A stretch of 64,000 bases of DNA from a bacterium (GTDB lineage: Bacteria; Patescibacteriota; Minisyncoccia; UBA6257; GWB1-50-10): contig JAKAGX010000001.1 in NCBI GenBank assembly GCA_021825465.1, forward strand, positions 12,952 through 76,951, read 5' to 3'. Under the pieces are notes generated by a model that ran no database searches, was not told the DNA's origin, and saw nothing but the letters and a program-made list of their open reading frames with translations. The translations under genes were made by a program, and so were the position numbers. The first letter of the stretch is position 1, and each line of letters starts with the position of its first letter. Positions 1 to 7,431 of the stretch are shown piece after piece.

Positions 1-147
1 TTTCAACGTATCGTCTTTCAGCGACACCCGCGATTGGATCGCTTGCTCGGTATCGATTGCAAACAATCCCGCCTCGACAATTTCCAAGGCGGCTTTCCTC
101 GCCGGCGTCACGGCAATCGCATCAAAATTCTTTATTTTCCCTCCCAT
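1..147 (-). CDS. Probable glycerate 2-kinase (DUF4147/MOFRL type), N-terminal fragment
   Basis: Reading the minus strand from the ATG at 147 gives 49 open codons that run off the left edge of the window. The peptide has an Arg-Lys-Ala-Ala-Leu stretch followed by VEAGLFAID. This resembles the opening helix of DUF4147-type glycerate kinases, which typically show an AL..AGL.AxDP pattern. These enzymes phosphorylate glycerate to 2-phosphoglycerate. Only the first helix or so is visible and no catalytic residue is present, so the assignment rests on one short motif. Confidence 0.45.
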   Translation of the reverse strand, partial: MGGKIKNFDAIAVTPARKAALEIVEAGLFAIDTEQAIQSRVSLKDDTLK

Positions 148-167
148 TGCCCACCATTATAGCCCTT

Positions 168-554
168 TCATTCGGGCAACGCACATCCGCTCGCCGTACT
201 CAAAGTTTCGAGCGTTTGCGTCCCCACAAGACGAGCACCGCTCGGTTCGATCCACGTCGGCACCGCATCAACGCCGTCGGCCGTACATTTCTGCGCATTT
301 TCCGAGCATTCAATATAGTCCACATATTTGAAGGAGTCGCCGAAAAGCTGTTTTTCGGCCTGACAGTGCGGGCAAGAATAAAGCCCGTACATCACGAAAC
401 CCTTGTTCGCAAGGCATTTTGCGAACGAATCGAGCGAGGCTGACGAAGATCCGTCTATTTTCGGCCGAAAAGCAAAATATCCGGCCGCACCAGCGACAAC
501 AACAATCAAAACGACGAGAACAAGCGTATATGATTTTGTTTTATTGAGTTTCAT
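168..554 (-). CDS. Membrane-anchored thioredoxin-fold protein (CPHC motif)
   Basis: This is a 128-aa protein with an N-terminal signal anchor (about residues 11-29, LVLVVLIVVV core) and an extracytoplasmic domain. YSCPHCQAEK in that domain is a thioredoxin/DsbA-like CxxC. The following KCTADGVDAVPTW has the cis-Pro position typical of the fold. Two further cysteines lie in the CSENAQKC segment. The likely role is exchange of thiols and disulfides outside the membrane. It is the last gene of a minus-strand group that includes a CcdA-like protein at 1163-1900, which could pass it electrons. The exact class (VKOR-linked, DsbD-linked or other) cannot be told from sequence alone. Confidence 0.75.
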   Translation of the reverse strand: MKLNKTKSYTLVLVVLIVVVAGAAGYFAFRPKIDGSSSASLDSFAKCLANKGFVMYGLYSCPHCQAEKQLFGDSFKYVDYIECSENAQKCTADGVDAVPTWIEPSGARLVGTQTLETLSTASGCALPE

Positions 555-583
555 ATTTTTCCCTTTCCTATTTTCCGATTTTG

Positions 584-655
584 GGCCCTCGGGAGCCCTT
601 TGGCTTCCCGAGGGCCAGTGACCATGGAGGCGCTTAAAGCGCCCCCATGGTCACT
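584..655. repeat. Double hairpin in intergenic space
   Basis: Two adjacent inverted repeats fill the gap between genes. The first has arms 584-594 and 606-616 (GGCCCTCGGGA with its complement). The second has arms 617-627 and 645-655 (AGTGACCATGG with its complement), enclosing a smaller GGCGC/GCGCC stem. The second arm runs over the stop codon of the upstream 169-aa gene. No T-run follows on either strand, so it is better described as a palindromic or RNA-stabilising element than as a classical terminator. Confidence 0.7.
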
Positions 656-1160
656 CCTCGCAACAGTTGATGAGCTCCGTCATAATGCTCTCGAAATCGA
701 GCGGCTTTCCCTCTTCTTTCGCTTTCTTGATGTTCGAAGCATCGACAAGCTTCAAGCGGAGCGCCCAAAAGAGCGAGTAGAGCTTGAAGGCCGAATCGTA
801 TGCTTGCTTCGCTTCTTCCCGGCGCTCAGAAGCATCGAGCTTGGTTCCCACCTCGATCAAGCGCATCGTGGAAGCCAAAAGGTGCTTTGAAATGCACCAC
901 GTTTCGCCTTCGTTCACGGGCATCAGTTTCGCAAGCAAGTCCTTCCGGACGCTTCGTACTTCCTCCAAAAGATCAAGATAGCCGTCTTCTTTGGTCTTTT
1001 CGGCCGTGAAGAAGAAATGCTCCTCCAAGCTCACGAGATTCATGACGCCGATCGAAAGATCTTCGTCCGTCGAAAGATCAAGCTTGTGCTCGAGGTGAGC
1101 TTTTTTGATCTTCTCCAAAAGCTCTTCCCATTTTTTTCTTTTTGATTCATCCATGTTCAT
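651..1160 (-). CDS. Conserved-looking helical protein of unknown function
   Basis: The product is 169 aa, highly charged and predicted all-helical, with no signal peptide and no membrane segment. The N-terminus is rich in Lys and Glu (KRKKWEELLEKIKKAH) and the C-terminus ends in NCCEE. It contains long amphipathic helices and no recognisable catalytic motif. It starts 3 nt after the CcdA-like gene and precedes the thioredoxin-like gene, so it is probably co-transcribed with this redox pair. I do not recognise the family. Confidence 0.7.
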   Translation of the reverse strand: MNMDESKRKKWEELLEKIKKAHLEHKLDLSTDEDLSIGVMNLVSLEEHFFFTAEKTKEDGYLDLLEEVRSVRKDLLAKLMPVNEGETWCISKHLLASTMRLIEVGTKLDASERREEAKQAYDSAFKLYSLFWALRLKLVDASNIKKAKEEGKPLDFESIMTELINCCEE

Positions 1161-1162
1161 GT

Positions 1163-1900
1163 TTATGAGAAGAAGATGACAACGGCGGCGAGCGCGATCA
1201 TGATCGTTCCCACGACGATCCGCGTCGCGCGGCCGTTTTCCCTTCTTGCTTTGTCGACCTTTTCCAAAACTTCTTTCTTGCTCGCAACGGCCAAAACCAC
1301 CGCGAGCGGCACAATAAAGATCAGGTTATAAAGGATCAAGTATCCAAGGCCCGCAAACTCCGTCGCCCGATCGTGCAAGAGCCCCAGAACGAAAAGATAC
1401 GGGCCTCCGACACACGGGAACTCAAAAAGGCCGACCAGAATGCCAAGTACAAAGGATGCGACAAGCGATCCCCTTTCGATAAAACGGGCAAGCGTCCGAT
1501 GCGTCGACTCCGGCATCTTGAGGCGGATGGGAAACTTCGGGAACATGCCGTCCGCGATCTCGATCGCACCGAACGCGACGAGGATAACGGCAACGATCTT
1601 CGACAAGAAATCCGGAATGCCAAAGAGCGTCAAGGCGCCGAGGACGCCGAGTCCTATCAATACATACGTCGAGAATATTCCGAATATGTAAAGACCGCCT
1701 GCCGCAAGAACATCAACGCGCTCGCGTCCTAAACCGAAGAGAAAAGTGATCGTAAGAAAGAGAACCGAGAAGGCGCACGGATTCAAACTGTCGACGAACG
1801 CGGAACCCACGAGAAGCGGCACAAAACTGCCCGTCCAAAAGAAAGACCCCACGAGGAGCGCGCACGCAACGACTAAAAACACCAATAACCCTTTTTTCAT
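1163..1900 (-). CDS. CcdA/DsbD-like transmembrane electron carrier
   Basis: This 245-aa polytopic protein has about six membrane helices. NPCAFSVLF lies in the second and FPCVGGPY in the fifth. These are the paired Cys-Pro (or Pro-Cys) sites that carry electrons across the membrane in the CcdA/DsbD family. The reading frame extends three codons upstream to a GTG, but the ATG at 1900 gives the better N-terminus (MKKGLLVF, entering a helix directly). The genes downstream are the helical protein and the CPHC thioredoxin-like protein. The set therefore looks like an extracytoplasmic thiol-redox module. A second CcdA lies at 62782-63507. Confidence 0.85.
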   Translation of the reverse strand: MKKGLLVFLVVACALLVGSFFWTGSFVPLLVGSAFVDSLNPCAFSVLFLTITFLFGLGRERVDVLAAGGLYIFGIFSTYVLIGLGVLGALTLFGIPDFLSKIVAVILVAFGAIEIADGMFPKFPIRLKMPESTHRTLARFIERGSLVASFVLGILVGLFEFPCVGGPYLFVLGLLHDRATEFAGLGYLILYNLIFIVPLAVVLAVASKKEVLEKVDKARRENGRATRIVVGTIMIALAAVVIFFS

Positions 1901-1945
1901 TGAACCCACAAAAAATAAACCGACCTTGAACTACAAGAATCCGAT

Positions 1946-2299
1946 CTATTTTGTGGGGCTCGCTTCGTGAAGCGAAAACCAGAACGTTATTTTTTTGAAG
2001 ACGAGATTGGAAAGTTCCTCGATCTCAGCAGTCGTGGAAACCGCCGCCGATCCGTCCCCAACCGGCAATCCGATAATAAGCGCCGTCCCGAACGCAAGAA
2101 GAAGGATGACAATGACCGCAAATGCGGAACCGGCAAGCGTCCCATTCCCCGAAGATGCGGACGACGCAAAAACGCCGTTCGTCAAAGGACAAGCGAAACC
2201 GCAGGAAGAGCTCCCCCCGAGCACCTTAAAATTCAAAAATCCAAAGACCGCCGATCCGAGGAACAGCACCGAAAGGATTATGGCGGCGGTTTTGAACAT
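1946..2299 (-). CDS. Small membrane protein, unknown function
   Basis: Starting at the ATG at 2299, the product is 117 aa with two hydrophobic segments (residues 2-22 and around 55-80). Between them lies a short loop, SSSCGFACPLTNGVF, with a CxxxC pair. The frame is open further upstream to a TTG, but that extension is basic and non-hydrophobic and looks like leader. The two-cysteine loop and its position ahead of the CcdA-like gene suggest a redox-linked membrane protein. No family is recognised. Confidence 0.65.
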   Translation of the reverse strand: MFKTAAIILSVLFLGSAVFGFLNFKVLGGSSSCGFACPLTNGVFASSASSGNGTLAGSAFAVIVILLLAFGTALIIGLPVGDGSAAVSTTAEIEELSNLVFKKITFWFSLHEASPTK

Positions 2300-2471
2300 A
2301 GTTTCAAACAAAAATCCCGTTCTTGGAATTATTCCCGGTTCGTACCAGGTGGGTCTTCTAAGTTCGACCCTTAAGAAAATTTTGAAAATTCTCTGTCGAG
2401 CCGAATCAAGTTGAAGTCCCAATGTAATTGAATAATCCGGAATTCACATTGAACGGGACATTCATATTATA
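2300..2471 (-). promoter_or_regulatory. Promoter -10 with a leader of about 160 nt ahead of the 117-aa membrane gene
   Basis: A perfect TATAAT lies on the minus strand at 2466-2471. Transcription from it would give a leader of roughly 160 nt before the ATG at 2299, unusually long here because most starts in this window sit within 10 nt of a -10 box. The leader opens with a 19-codon reading frame that ends in TGA. No known riboswitch class is recognised. Confidence 0.4.
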
Positions 2472-2478
2472 CCACGAT

Positions 2479-3555
2479 CTAAAGATCGAGCACCTTGACT
2501 ACTTGATGTAAGAATGACACAACGACGGGGGCCGGAAGCAAGCTCACAGAAGGCTTGCCGTTATCGTCCGGAACCACCCATGGCTCCTCGATAACATTCA
2601 CTTCTTTCTTCGCGGGATCCCATTCATAGCGGTAGCCGGGCGTTACCTCATAATCATCGACATATTCCTTTGCAACGTCCGCCGGGATCGAATTCCGAAG
2701 GTAGATCTTCGGCACGCCTTCAAGCTTCACAAGCGTCCGCATAACGGCATCATCCACCTCGATACGGTCTCGGATCGCTTCGATGCCGAGTTCATCCCCT
2801 TCTTTCGGGACCATGCGCTTCCCGCCGCACGCCGGGTTATCGCAAATGAGATAAAACTTCTTTTCAGCTTCGTCATATTCCACCTTCTTTGTTCTTAAGA
2901 GCCGCAGGTTCCTCGGCGTATGGCACACGGGACAAACGACGCGGTACTTCATCCGCTCGTCGATGATCGGCTCCGGCAGATCGATGAACGCCAAAAAGTC
3001 CGGATCGTCGCGGTATCCCATCAGTTCGCGGAAGTACAAGGAGTACGAAACTTGATCCAAGCTCCGGGGAAAACCATCCACGAAGATCGCTTTGTGCTCG
3101 CTCTTTGCGATCTCCCGCTCCACAAGAGCAAGGATGAATTCGGTCGGCAAAAGCGAGGAGGTCGATCGCCCCGACAAAGCGTTGAACGCTTCATCGAGCG
3201 ACATCGTTCCCCGATACTTTTCTTTCAAATAATCCGCCAATTCCTCTTTTTTCGCCGGGTCTTCCATATCCTCGTGCGCGGCGCGCACGATATCGCCGAC
3301 CGACACGTGGCGCAAATGCTCGGAACCGACGGCTTCCATAAAAAGCTTCGAGTAGGTCCCCTTTCCCGAGTTTTTCTTCCCGAGAAGAATGCCGAGGAAT
3401 GAATTTCCCCCGTCCAAGTATGCCTTGATCCTTTCGATTTGCGGGCCTGCCTTCAGCGCAAAATATTTTTTCCGTTCGACCGGATCATCCAGCGCGAATG
3501 TTTGGCTTGCTCCTTCGACCTTCGTCTTGAACAATGGGAACTCGAAATCTTTCAT
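2479..3555 (-). CDS. Adenylate kinase-like nucleoside monophosphate kinase with zinc-type LID and extensions
   Basis: At 358 aa this is much longer than a normal adenylate kinase (about 215 aa). The P-loop GKKNSGKGT is at residues 59-67, the DGFPR motif at 160-164, and a Cys4 LID of zinc type at C208, C211, C238 and C243. About 50 extra residues precede the P-loop and about 100 follow the LID. The expected reaction is reversible phosphate transfer between ATP and a nucleoside monophosphate. The GKKNSGKG P-loop departs from the usual GxPGxGKGT. The gene follows aspS by 12 nt on the same strand. Confidence 0.8.
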   Translation of the reverse strand: MKDFEFPLFKTKVEGASQTFALDDPVERKKYFALKAGPQIERIKAYLDGGNSFLGILLGKKNSGKGTYSKLFMEAVGSEHLRHVSVGDIVRAAHEDMEDPAKKEELADYLKEKYRGTMSLDEAFNALSGRSTSSLLPTEFILALVEREIAKSEHKAIFVDGFPRSLDQVSYSLYFRELMGYRDDPDFLAFIDLPEPIIDERMKYRVVCPVCHTPRNLRLLRTKKVEYDEAEKKFYLICDNPACGGKRMVPKEGDELGIEAIRDRIEVDDAVMRTLVKLEGVPKIYLRNSIPADVAKEYVDDYEVTPGYRYEWDPAKKEVNVIEEPWVVPDDNGKPSVSLLPAPVVVSFLHQVVKVLDL

Positions 3556-3567
3556 GGTTTTGTTTTT

Positions 3568-4983
3568 TTATTTCTTTTTATTTTTTTCTTCGACGCTTAT
3601 GTGCAGCTCTTTCAATTGGTCTTTTGAAACTTCCGACGGCGCATCCATCATAAGGTCTTTGCCGTCGCCGGTCTTCGGGAACGCGATGACCTCGCGGATG
3701 TTCGGCTCTTCCTGGAGGATCGCGATCAATCGATCGAGGCCCGAAGCGATGCCGCCGTGGGGCGGAACGCCGTATGAGAATGCTTCGAGGAGGTGGCCGA
3801 ACTTTTCCCGTACGTCCTCCGGTTTGTTCCCCATAGCCTCAAAGACGGCCGCGAGGAGCTCGGGATCCGTCGTCCGGATGCTGCCGCCCGCGATCTCGTA
3901 GCCGTTCAAAACGAGGTCGTACTGGAGCGCGGTGATCTTTTCGGGAGCCTCCTTGAAAAGCTTCATGAATTCATCCTTGTCCTTCACGTCGGGCTTCGTG
4001 AACGGATGGTGCACCGCATCCCACCGATGCTCCGTTTCTTTCCACTCGAACATCGGAAAATTCACGACGAACGCAAAAGCAAGCTCGTTCGGATCTTCTT
4101 TGTTGTCGCGGAGATCCGGCTTGTCGGAATTGTATTTCGCCATCACGTCGGCGTAGTTCAAGCGCGGGAAGGGAGATTTTTGTATCCTCTTTCCGGGATA
4201 CAATTCTTTTACCATCTTTGTGTACAGACCTTCAATGAGCCCCAAAACTTCATCCTGCGACGTGAAGCTCATTTCGACGTCAAGCTGCGTGAATTCAGGC
4301 TGCCGGTCGCCCCGCGTGTCTTCGTCCCGGAAGCATCGTGCGATTTGAAAATACTTTTCAAGGCCCGCGACCATTAAAAGCTGCTTGTACTGCTGGGGCG
4401 ACTGCGGGAGCGCATAAAACTTACCCGGATAGAGGCGGCTCGGGATCAAGTAGTCCCGCGCTCCTTCCGGCGTCGACTTGCCGATATCAGGCGTTTCGAC
4501 TTCAACGAAATCGCGTTCGGAAAGGTAATCGCGGATGAATTTATTGATCTTTGCGCGCATCACGAGATTTTGGCGCATGCGCGGACGGCGCAGATCAAGG
4601 TAGCGGTATTTCATCCTCGTTTCCTCCCCGATCTCCCGTCCGTCCGACGTGAGGTCAAAGGGCGGCGTCTTCGCCTCTGAAACGATCTCGAGCCCCGTCG
4701 CTTGGAGCTCGTGGTAGCCGCTTTCGATCTTCGGGTTTTCCATGCCCGCCGGGCGCTTTCCGACAGTCCCCCTTACCGTCACGACCCATTCGGGCCTTAA
4801 CTTTTCCGCGAGAGCATGAAGCTCTTTATTGCCCGGCGTAAAGACGACTTGGGCCACCCCCGTCCGGTCTCGGAGGTCGATGAAGATGAGTTTTCCGTGG
4901 TCACGCCGCACATCAACCCACCCCGTGAGCGCGGCCTCCTTTCCCTCATGATCCTTGATATCTCTCGATAAAACCCTATCCAT
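3568..4983 (-). CDS. aspS: Aspartyl-tRNA synthetase lacking the GAD insertion
   Basis: This is a class II synthetase of 471 aa. The N-terminal OB-fold anticodon-binding domain (GWVDVRRDHGKLIFIDLRDRTG) is followed by the catalytic core. Motif 2 (FRDEDTRGDRQPEFTQLD) and motif 3 (GIASGLDRLIAIL) are both clear. Bacterial AspRS is normally about 590 aa because a GAD domain sits between motifs 2 and 3. Here YNSDKPDLRDN runs almost straight into FPMFEW, so that domain is missing. The C-terminus is Lys-rich. Whether it charges tRNA-Asn as well as tRNA-Asp cannot be judged here. Confidence 0.95.
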   Translation of the reverse strand: MDRVLSRDIKDHEGKEAALTGWVDVRRDHGKLIFIDLRDRTGVAQVVFTPGNKELHALAEKLRPEWVVTVRGTVGKRPAGMENPKIESGYHELQATGLEIVSEAKTPPFDLTSDGREIGEETRMKYRYLDLRRPRMRQNLVMRAKINKFIRDYLSERDFVEVETPDIGKSTPEGARDYLIPSRLYPGKFYALPQSPQQYKQLLMVAGLEKYFQIARCFRDEDTRGDRQPEFTQLDVEMSFTSQDEVLGLIEGLYTKMVKELYPGKRIQKSPFPRLNYADVMAKYNSDKPDLRDNKEDPNELAFAFVVNFPMFEWKETEHRWDAVHHPFTKPDVKDKDEFMKLFKEAPEKITALQYDLVLNGYEIAGGSIRTTDPELLAAVFEAMGNKPEDVREKFGHLLEAFSYGVPPHGGIASGLDRLIAILQEEPNIREVIAFPKTGDGKDLMMDAPSEVSKDQLKELHISVEEKNKKK

Positions 4984-5006
4984 TGAGAGAAATTGTACCC
5001 GAAAAT

Positions 5007-5906
5007 CTACTGCACCGCAAACACGCCGATGTTTCCGGCGGCGGTTTTTTCCACTTTAACGATCCCCTTTTCGTCGGTCCGAAAAACCCGTACACCGACC
5101 GCACCGAGTGCGGATACCGTCTCCGCCGACGGATGTCCGTAGGAATTTTTTCCGACTTCGATCACTGCAATGCTCGGAGAAACTATGCTGAAGAATCTTT
5201 TCGACAACGACCCCCTCGAACCGTGATGAGCGACCTTCAAAACATCTACGCGACCGATGCGTCCGGCAAGCATTTCTTCGATCTTCAAACTCGCATCGCT
5301 CATAAAGGCCGATTTTATATCTTCCGCATCGACCTCAATAACGATCGCCGAATCGTTCAGATCGCCTCCGGCAAGAAGCGCCTTATTGGGCGAAAGAACG
5401 CGAATTTCCGTTTTACCGACCATCATCCGGTCGCCTTCCGCAACGACGAGCGAAGCGACATTCTCTTCGTTTAAAATTTTTTTGAAAGCCTCGAACGTTT
5501 CCGTCCCGCCGCTGACGCCGTTCCATAGAAATAAACCGACGCGATAGTTCTTTACGACATCCATAAGCCCGCCGAAATGATCGAATTCGGCATGCGTCAT
5601 GATGACGACATCGAGAGAGCGATCAAGAGGGGGAAGGATCGCATCCAGCGATTCCAAAACCGCGGAGTTCGCCGGACCGCCGTCGATCAAAATCTTCGCT
5701 CCGCTCGCCGTCACAATAAGCTCGCTGTCCCCTTCGCCGACCGGCAGGAAATATTCGGCAAACGAACCTTCCCCGCCGACCGCACCGAAAGAAAAGATGC
5801 CGATCGCGCCGATAACCAAAAGAAGGGGCAGGAGCTTTTTAAAATGCCCGTCGACGAAGCCGGCGACGACCTTCAGTTCCTTTGCGCAATCCTTTTCTTT
5901 TTCCAT
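5007..5906 (-). CDS. ComEC-type metallo-beta-lactamase-fold protein (separate C-terminal part of ComEC)
   Basis: The product is 299 aa from the ATG at 5906, which overlaps the end of the ComEC channel gene by 34 nt. An N-terminal membrane helix (LLPLLLVIGAIGIF) precedes a metallo-beta-lactamase fold. MTHAEFDHFGGL is the metal-binding motif, with Glu in place of the first Asp of HxDxDH. VAHHGSRGS is a later metal-binding and phosphate-binding motif. In many bacteria this domain is fused to ComEC and is proposed to process incoming DNA. Here it is a separate but translationally overlapping gene. Confidence 0.85.
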   Translation of the reverse strand: MEKEKDCAKELKVVAGFVDGHFKKLLPLLLVIGAIGIFSFGAVGGEGSFAEYFLPVGEGDSELIVTASGAKILIDGGPANSAVLESLDAILPPLDRSLDVVIMTHAEFDHFGGLMDVVKNYRVGLFLWNGVSGGTETFEAFKKILNEENVASLVVAEGDRMMVGKTEIRVLSPNKALLAGGDLNDSAIVIEVDAEDIKSAFMSDASLKIEEMLAGRIGRVDVLKVAHHGSRGSLSKRFFSIVSPSIAVIEVGKNSYGHPSAETVSALGAVGVRVFRTDEKGIVKVEKTAAGNIGVFAVQ

Positions 5907-7279
5907 ACGATGAATGCAATGAGGCAGCCGTAATACGCCGCCGTAAGCCATAGACTGAACGGCAGTCGGACCATGGCATGCAACCCGCCAAAAAATTCGA
6001 TGGTTGCCGTCTCGAATTTAAGAAGCGGGAATGCAAGAAACGACACGCCGAGAGCGATCGTCTGCGACACGAATCCGAGGAGCGCTTCCGCAAATCCGAA
6101 TGCCATGGTCGCCGGTATCAAGCTTAAAACGAGGACGTTCGAAACGAGGGACAGCGGCGAAATCGACCCGAAATGCGCCGCAATGATCGGAAGAACCGCC
6201 GCTTGGTCAGCAAACGTCGACGATACATTACCCTTCCAATCCATGAAACTCTTACCGGGTGACGGCCTCACATACATGATGCCGAGGAAGGCCGCGAACG
6301 ACAGTTCAAAGCCGACGTCGAAAACGAGGAGTTTCGGGTTCGCGATCAACATAAAAAATGCGGCAAGCATAATGACGTTCCGCGAATCGAAGAAGCGGCC
6401 GCTCTCGGTCGCGAAGAGGACGAGGAACCCCATGATGGCCGCACGAACGACCGATGCTTCCGCTCCGGTCATAACGACAAAAAGAAAAATGGCGAACGAG
6501 GTGGCGCCAAATGCCCATGGCCGCGGCAAAAAGAGCAAAAAGACGGCCATTGCGCCGATCACGACGAGCGATACGTTGTAACCCGAGAGCGCCACAAGGT
6601 GCGTTGTGCCGCTCGATTGCATGGCGGCAGTGAAATCTTCCGAAAAACCGCCGCGGTAGCCGAGGAGGAGGCCGGACATGAACGCGCTTTCTTTTTCCGG
6701 CAGCGTTCTTTTGAACGTATCGATCACCCGATCTCTCACCCCGAACAAGAAACGGCGCAATCCGCCGCCGACAGACATCGAAACGATCTCCGGAAAATCC
6801 GATGTCCCGACAATCCCTTCTTTTGCGAGGTAATCGGCGTACCCGCCCGACGGCGGACGCTCCACCGTCCCTTTCAGCGTCAAAACGTCGCCGACGGAGA
6901 CCGATACATATCTCCGGAGCGTTATGAGTATTTTTCCGCCGCAGTCGAGACCGATCACGGCTTTCGTTGATGAATAATCCGATGTTTCCACGTCGACGAC
7001 CTTTCCTCCAAAGGTGCCGCCCGCGCCGCATGCAACGGCCGCCGTCGCTCTCAAATTCATGTCGAATGCTTCCGCATAAAACGCCCCGCCGAAGACAACG
7101 GGAGAAAGAAAAAGAAAAACCAGATATTTCTTTTCTTGTTTCCAAAAGAAAAGTGCAGCGGATGTGATGGCTGAAAAAATGATGACGGCCAAAATGATCC
7201 AGCCGGCATGGATACTTGCAAGGAAAATGCCGAAAATAAAAAACGCGATCCCGAAGAAAAGGACGTTGTACGCCGGCAT
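5873..7279 (-). CDS. comEC: ComEC/Rec2 DNA-uptake channel (competence domain protein)
   Basis: This is a 468-aa polytopic membrane protein. The N-terminal DUF4131-like part holds an OB-like stretch (GGKVVDVETS, LTLKGTVERPPSGG). The Competence domain follows, with the characteristic SGLLLGYRGGF and SSGTTHLVALSGYNVSLV. ComEC carries single-stranded DNA across the inner membrane during transformation. The start is set at the second ATG (7279). The first ATG overlaps a TATAAT -10 box, and the second lies exactly 7 nt after it. No comEA or pilin gene is visible, so natural competence is plausible but not shown. Confidence 0.9.
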   Translation of the reverse strand: MPAYNVLFFGIAFFIFGIFLASIHAGWIILAVIIFSAITSAALFFWKQEKKYLVFLFLSPVVFGGAFYAEAFDMNLRATAAVACGAGGTFGGKVVDVETSDYSSTKAVIGLDCGGKILITLRRYVSVSVGDVLTLKGTVERPPSGGYADYLAKEGIVGTSDFPEIVSMSVGGGLRRFLFGVRDRVIDTFKRTLPEKESAFMSGLLLGYRGGFSEDFTAAMQSSGTTHLVALSGYNVSLVVIGAMAVFLLFLPRPWAFGATSFAIFLFVVMTGAEASVVRAAIMGFLVLFATESGRFFDSRNVIMLAAFFMLIANPKLLVFDVGFELSFAAFLGIMYVRPSPGKSFMDWKGNVSSTFADQAAVLPIIAAHFGSISPLSLVSNVLVLSLIPATMAFGFAEALLGFVSQTIALGVSFLAFPLLKFETATIEFFGGLHAMVRLPFSLWLTAAYYGCLIAFIVWKKKRIAQRN

Positions 7280-7286
7280 TTCCCTC

Positions 7287-7292
7287 ATTATA
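7287..7292 (-). promoter_or_regulatory. -10 box of comEC (leaderless geometry)
   Basis: TATAAT on the minus strand ends 7 nt before the second in-frame ATG of comEC (7277-7279). Transcription starting 7 nt downstream of the -10 would begin at the A of that ATG, which argues for a leaderless message and against the upstream ATG. Confidence 0.6.
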
Positions 7293-7340
7293 GAGTTAAA
7301 AAGCTCTTTTCCTTTCCATACTTATCCCCCAAAACCTTGG

Positions 7341-7408
7341 CCCCCCGGTCTCCCTCAAAAATTCGAGGAGAGCGGGGGGCCTGCAATTTTTGAAGGAGAG
7401 CGGGGGGC
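7341..7408. repeat. G/C-rich palindrome with a duplicated right arm
   Basis: The left arm (7341-7363, starting CCCCCCGGTCTCCCTC) can pair with either of two copies of the 15-mer AGGAGAGCGGGGGGC, at 7366-7380 and 7394-7408. The outer pairing extends through an AAAAATT/AATTTTT block. It lies between the stop of mnmA and the start of comEC. The two mutually exclusive hairpins could end transcription or act as a switch. No T-run is attached. Confidence 0.65.
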
Positions 7409-7431
7409 GGAAGTCGGTGGGGGCGGAAAAC

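Noticed and set aside
584..655. Classical rho-independent terminator
   Set aside because: The stems are strong but no T-run follows on either strand, so only a palindrome is called.
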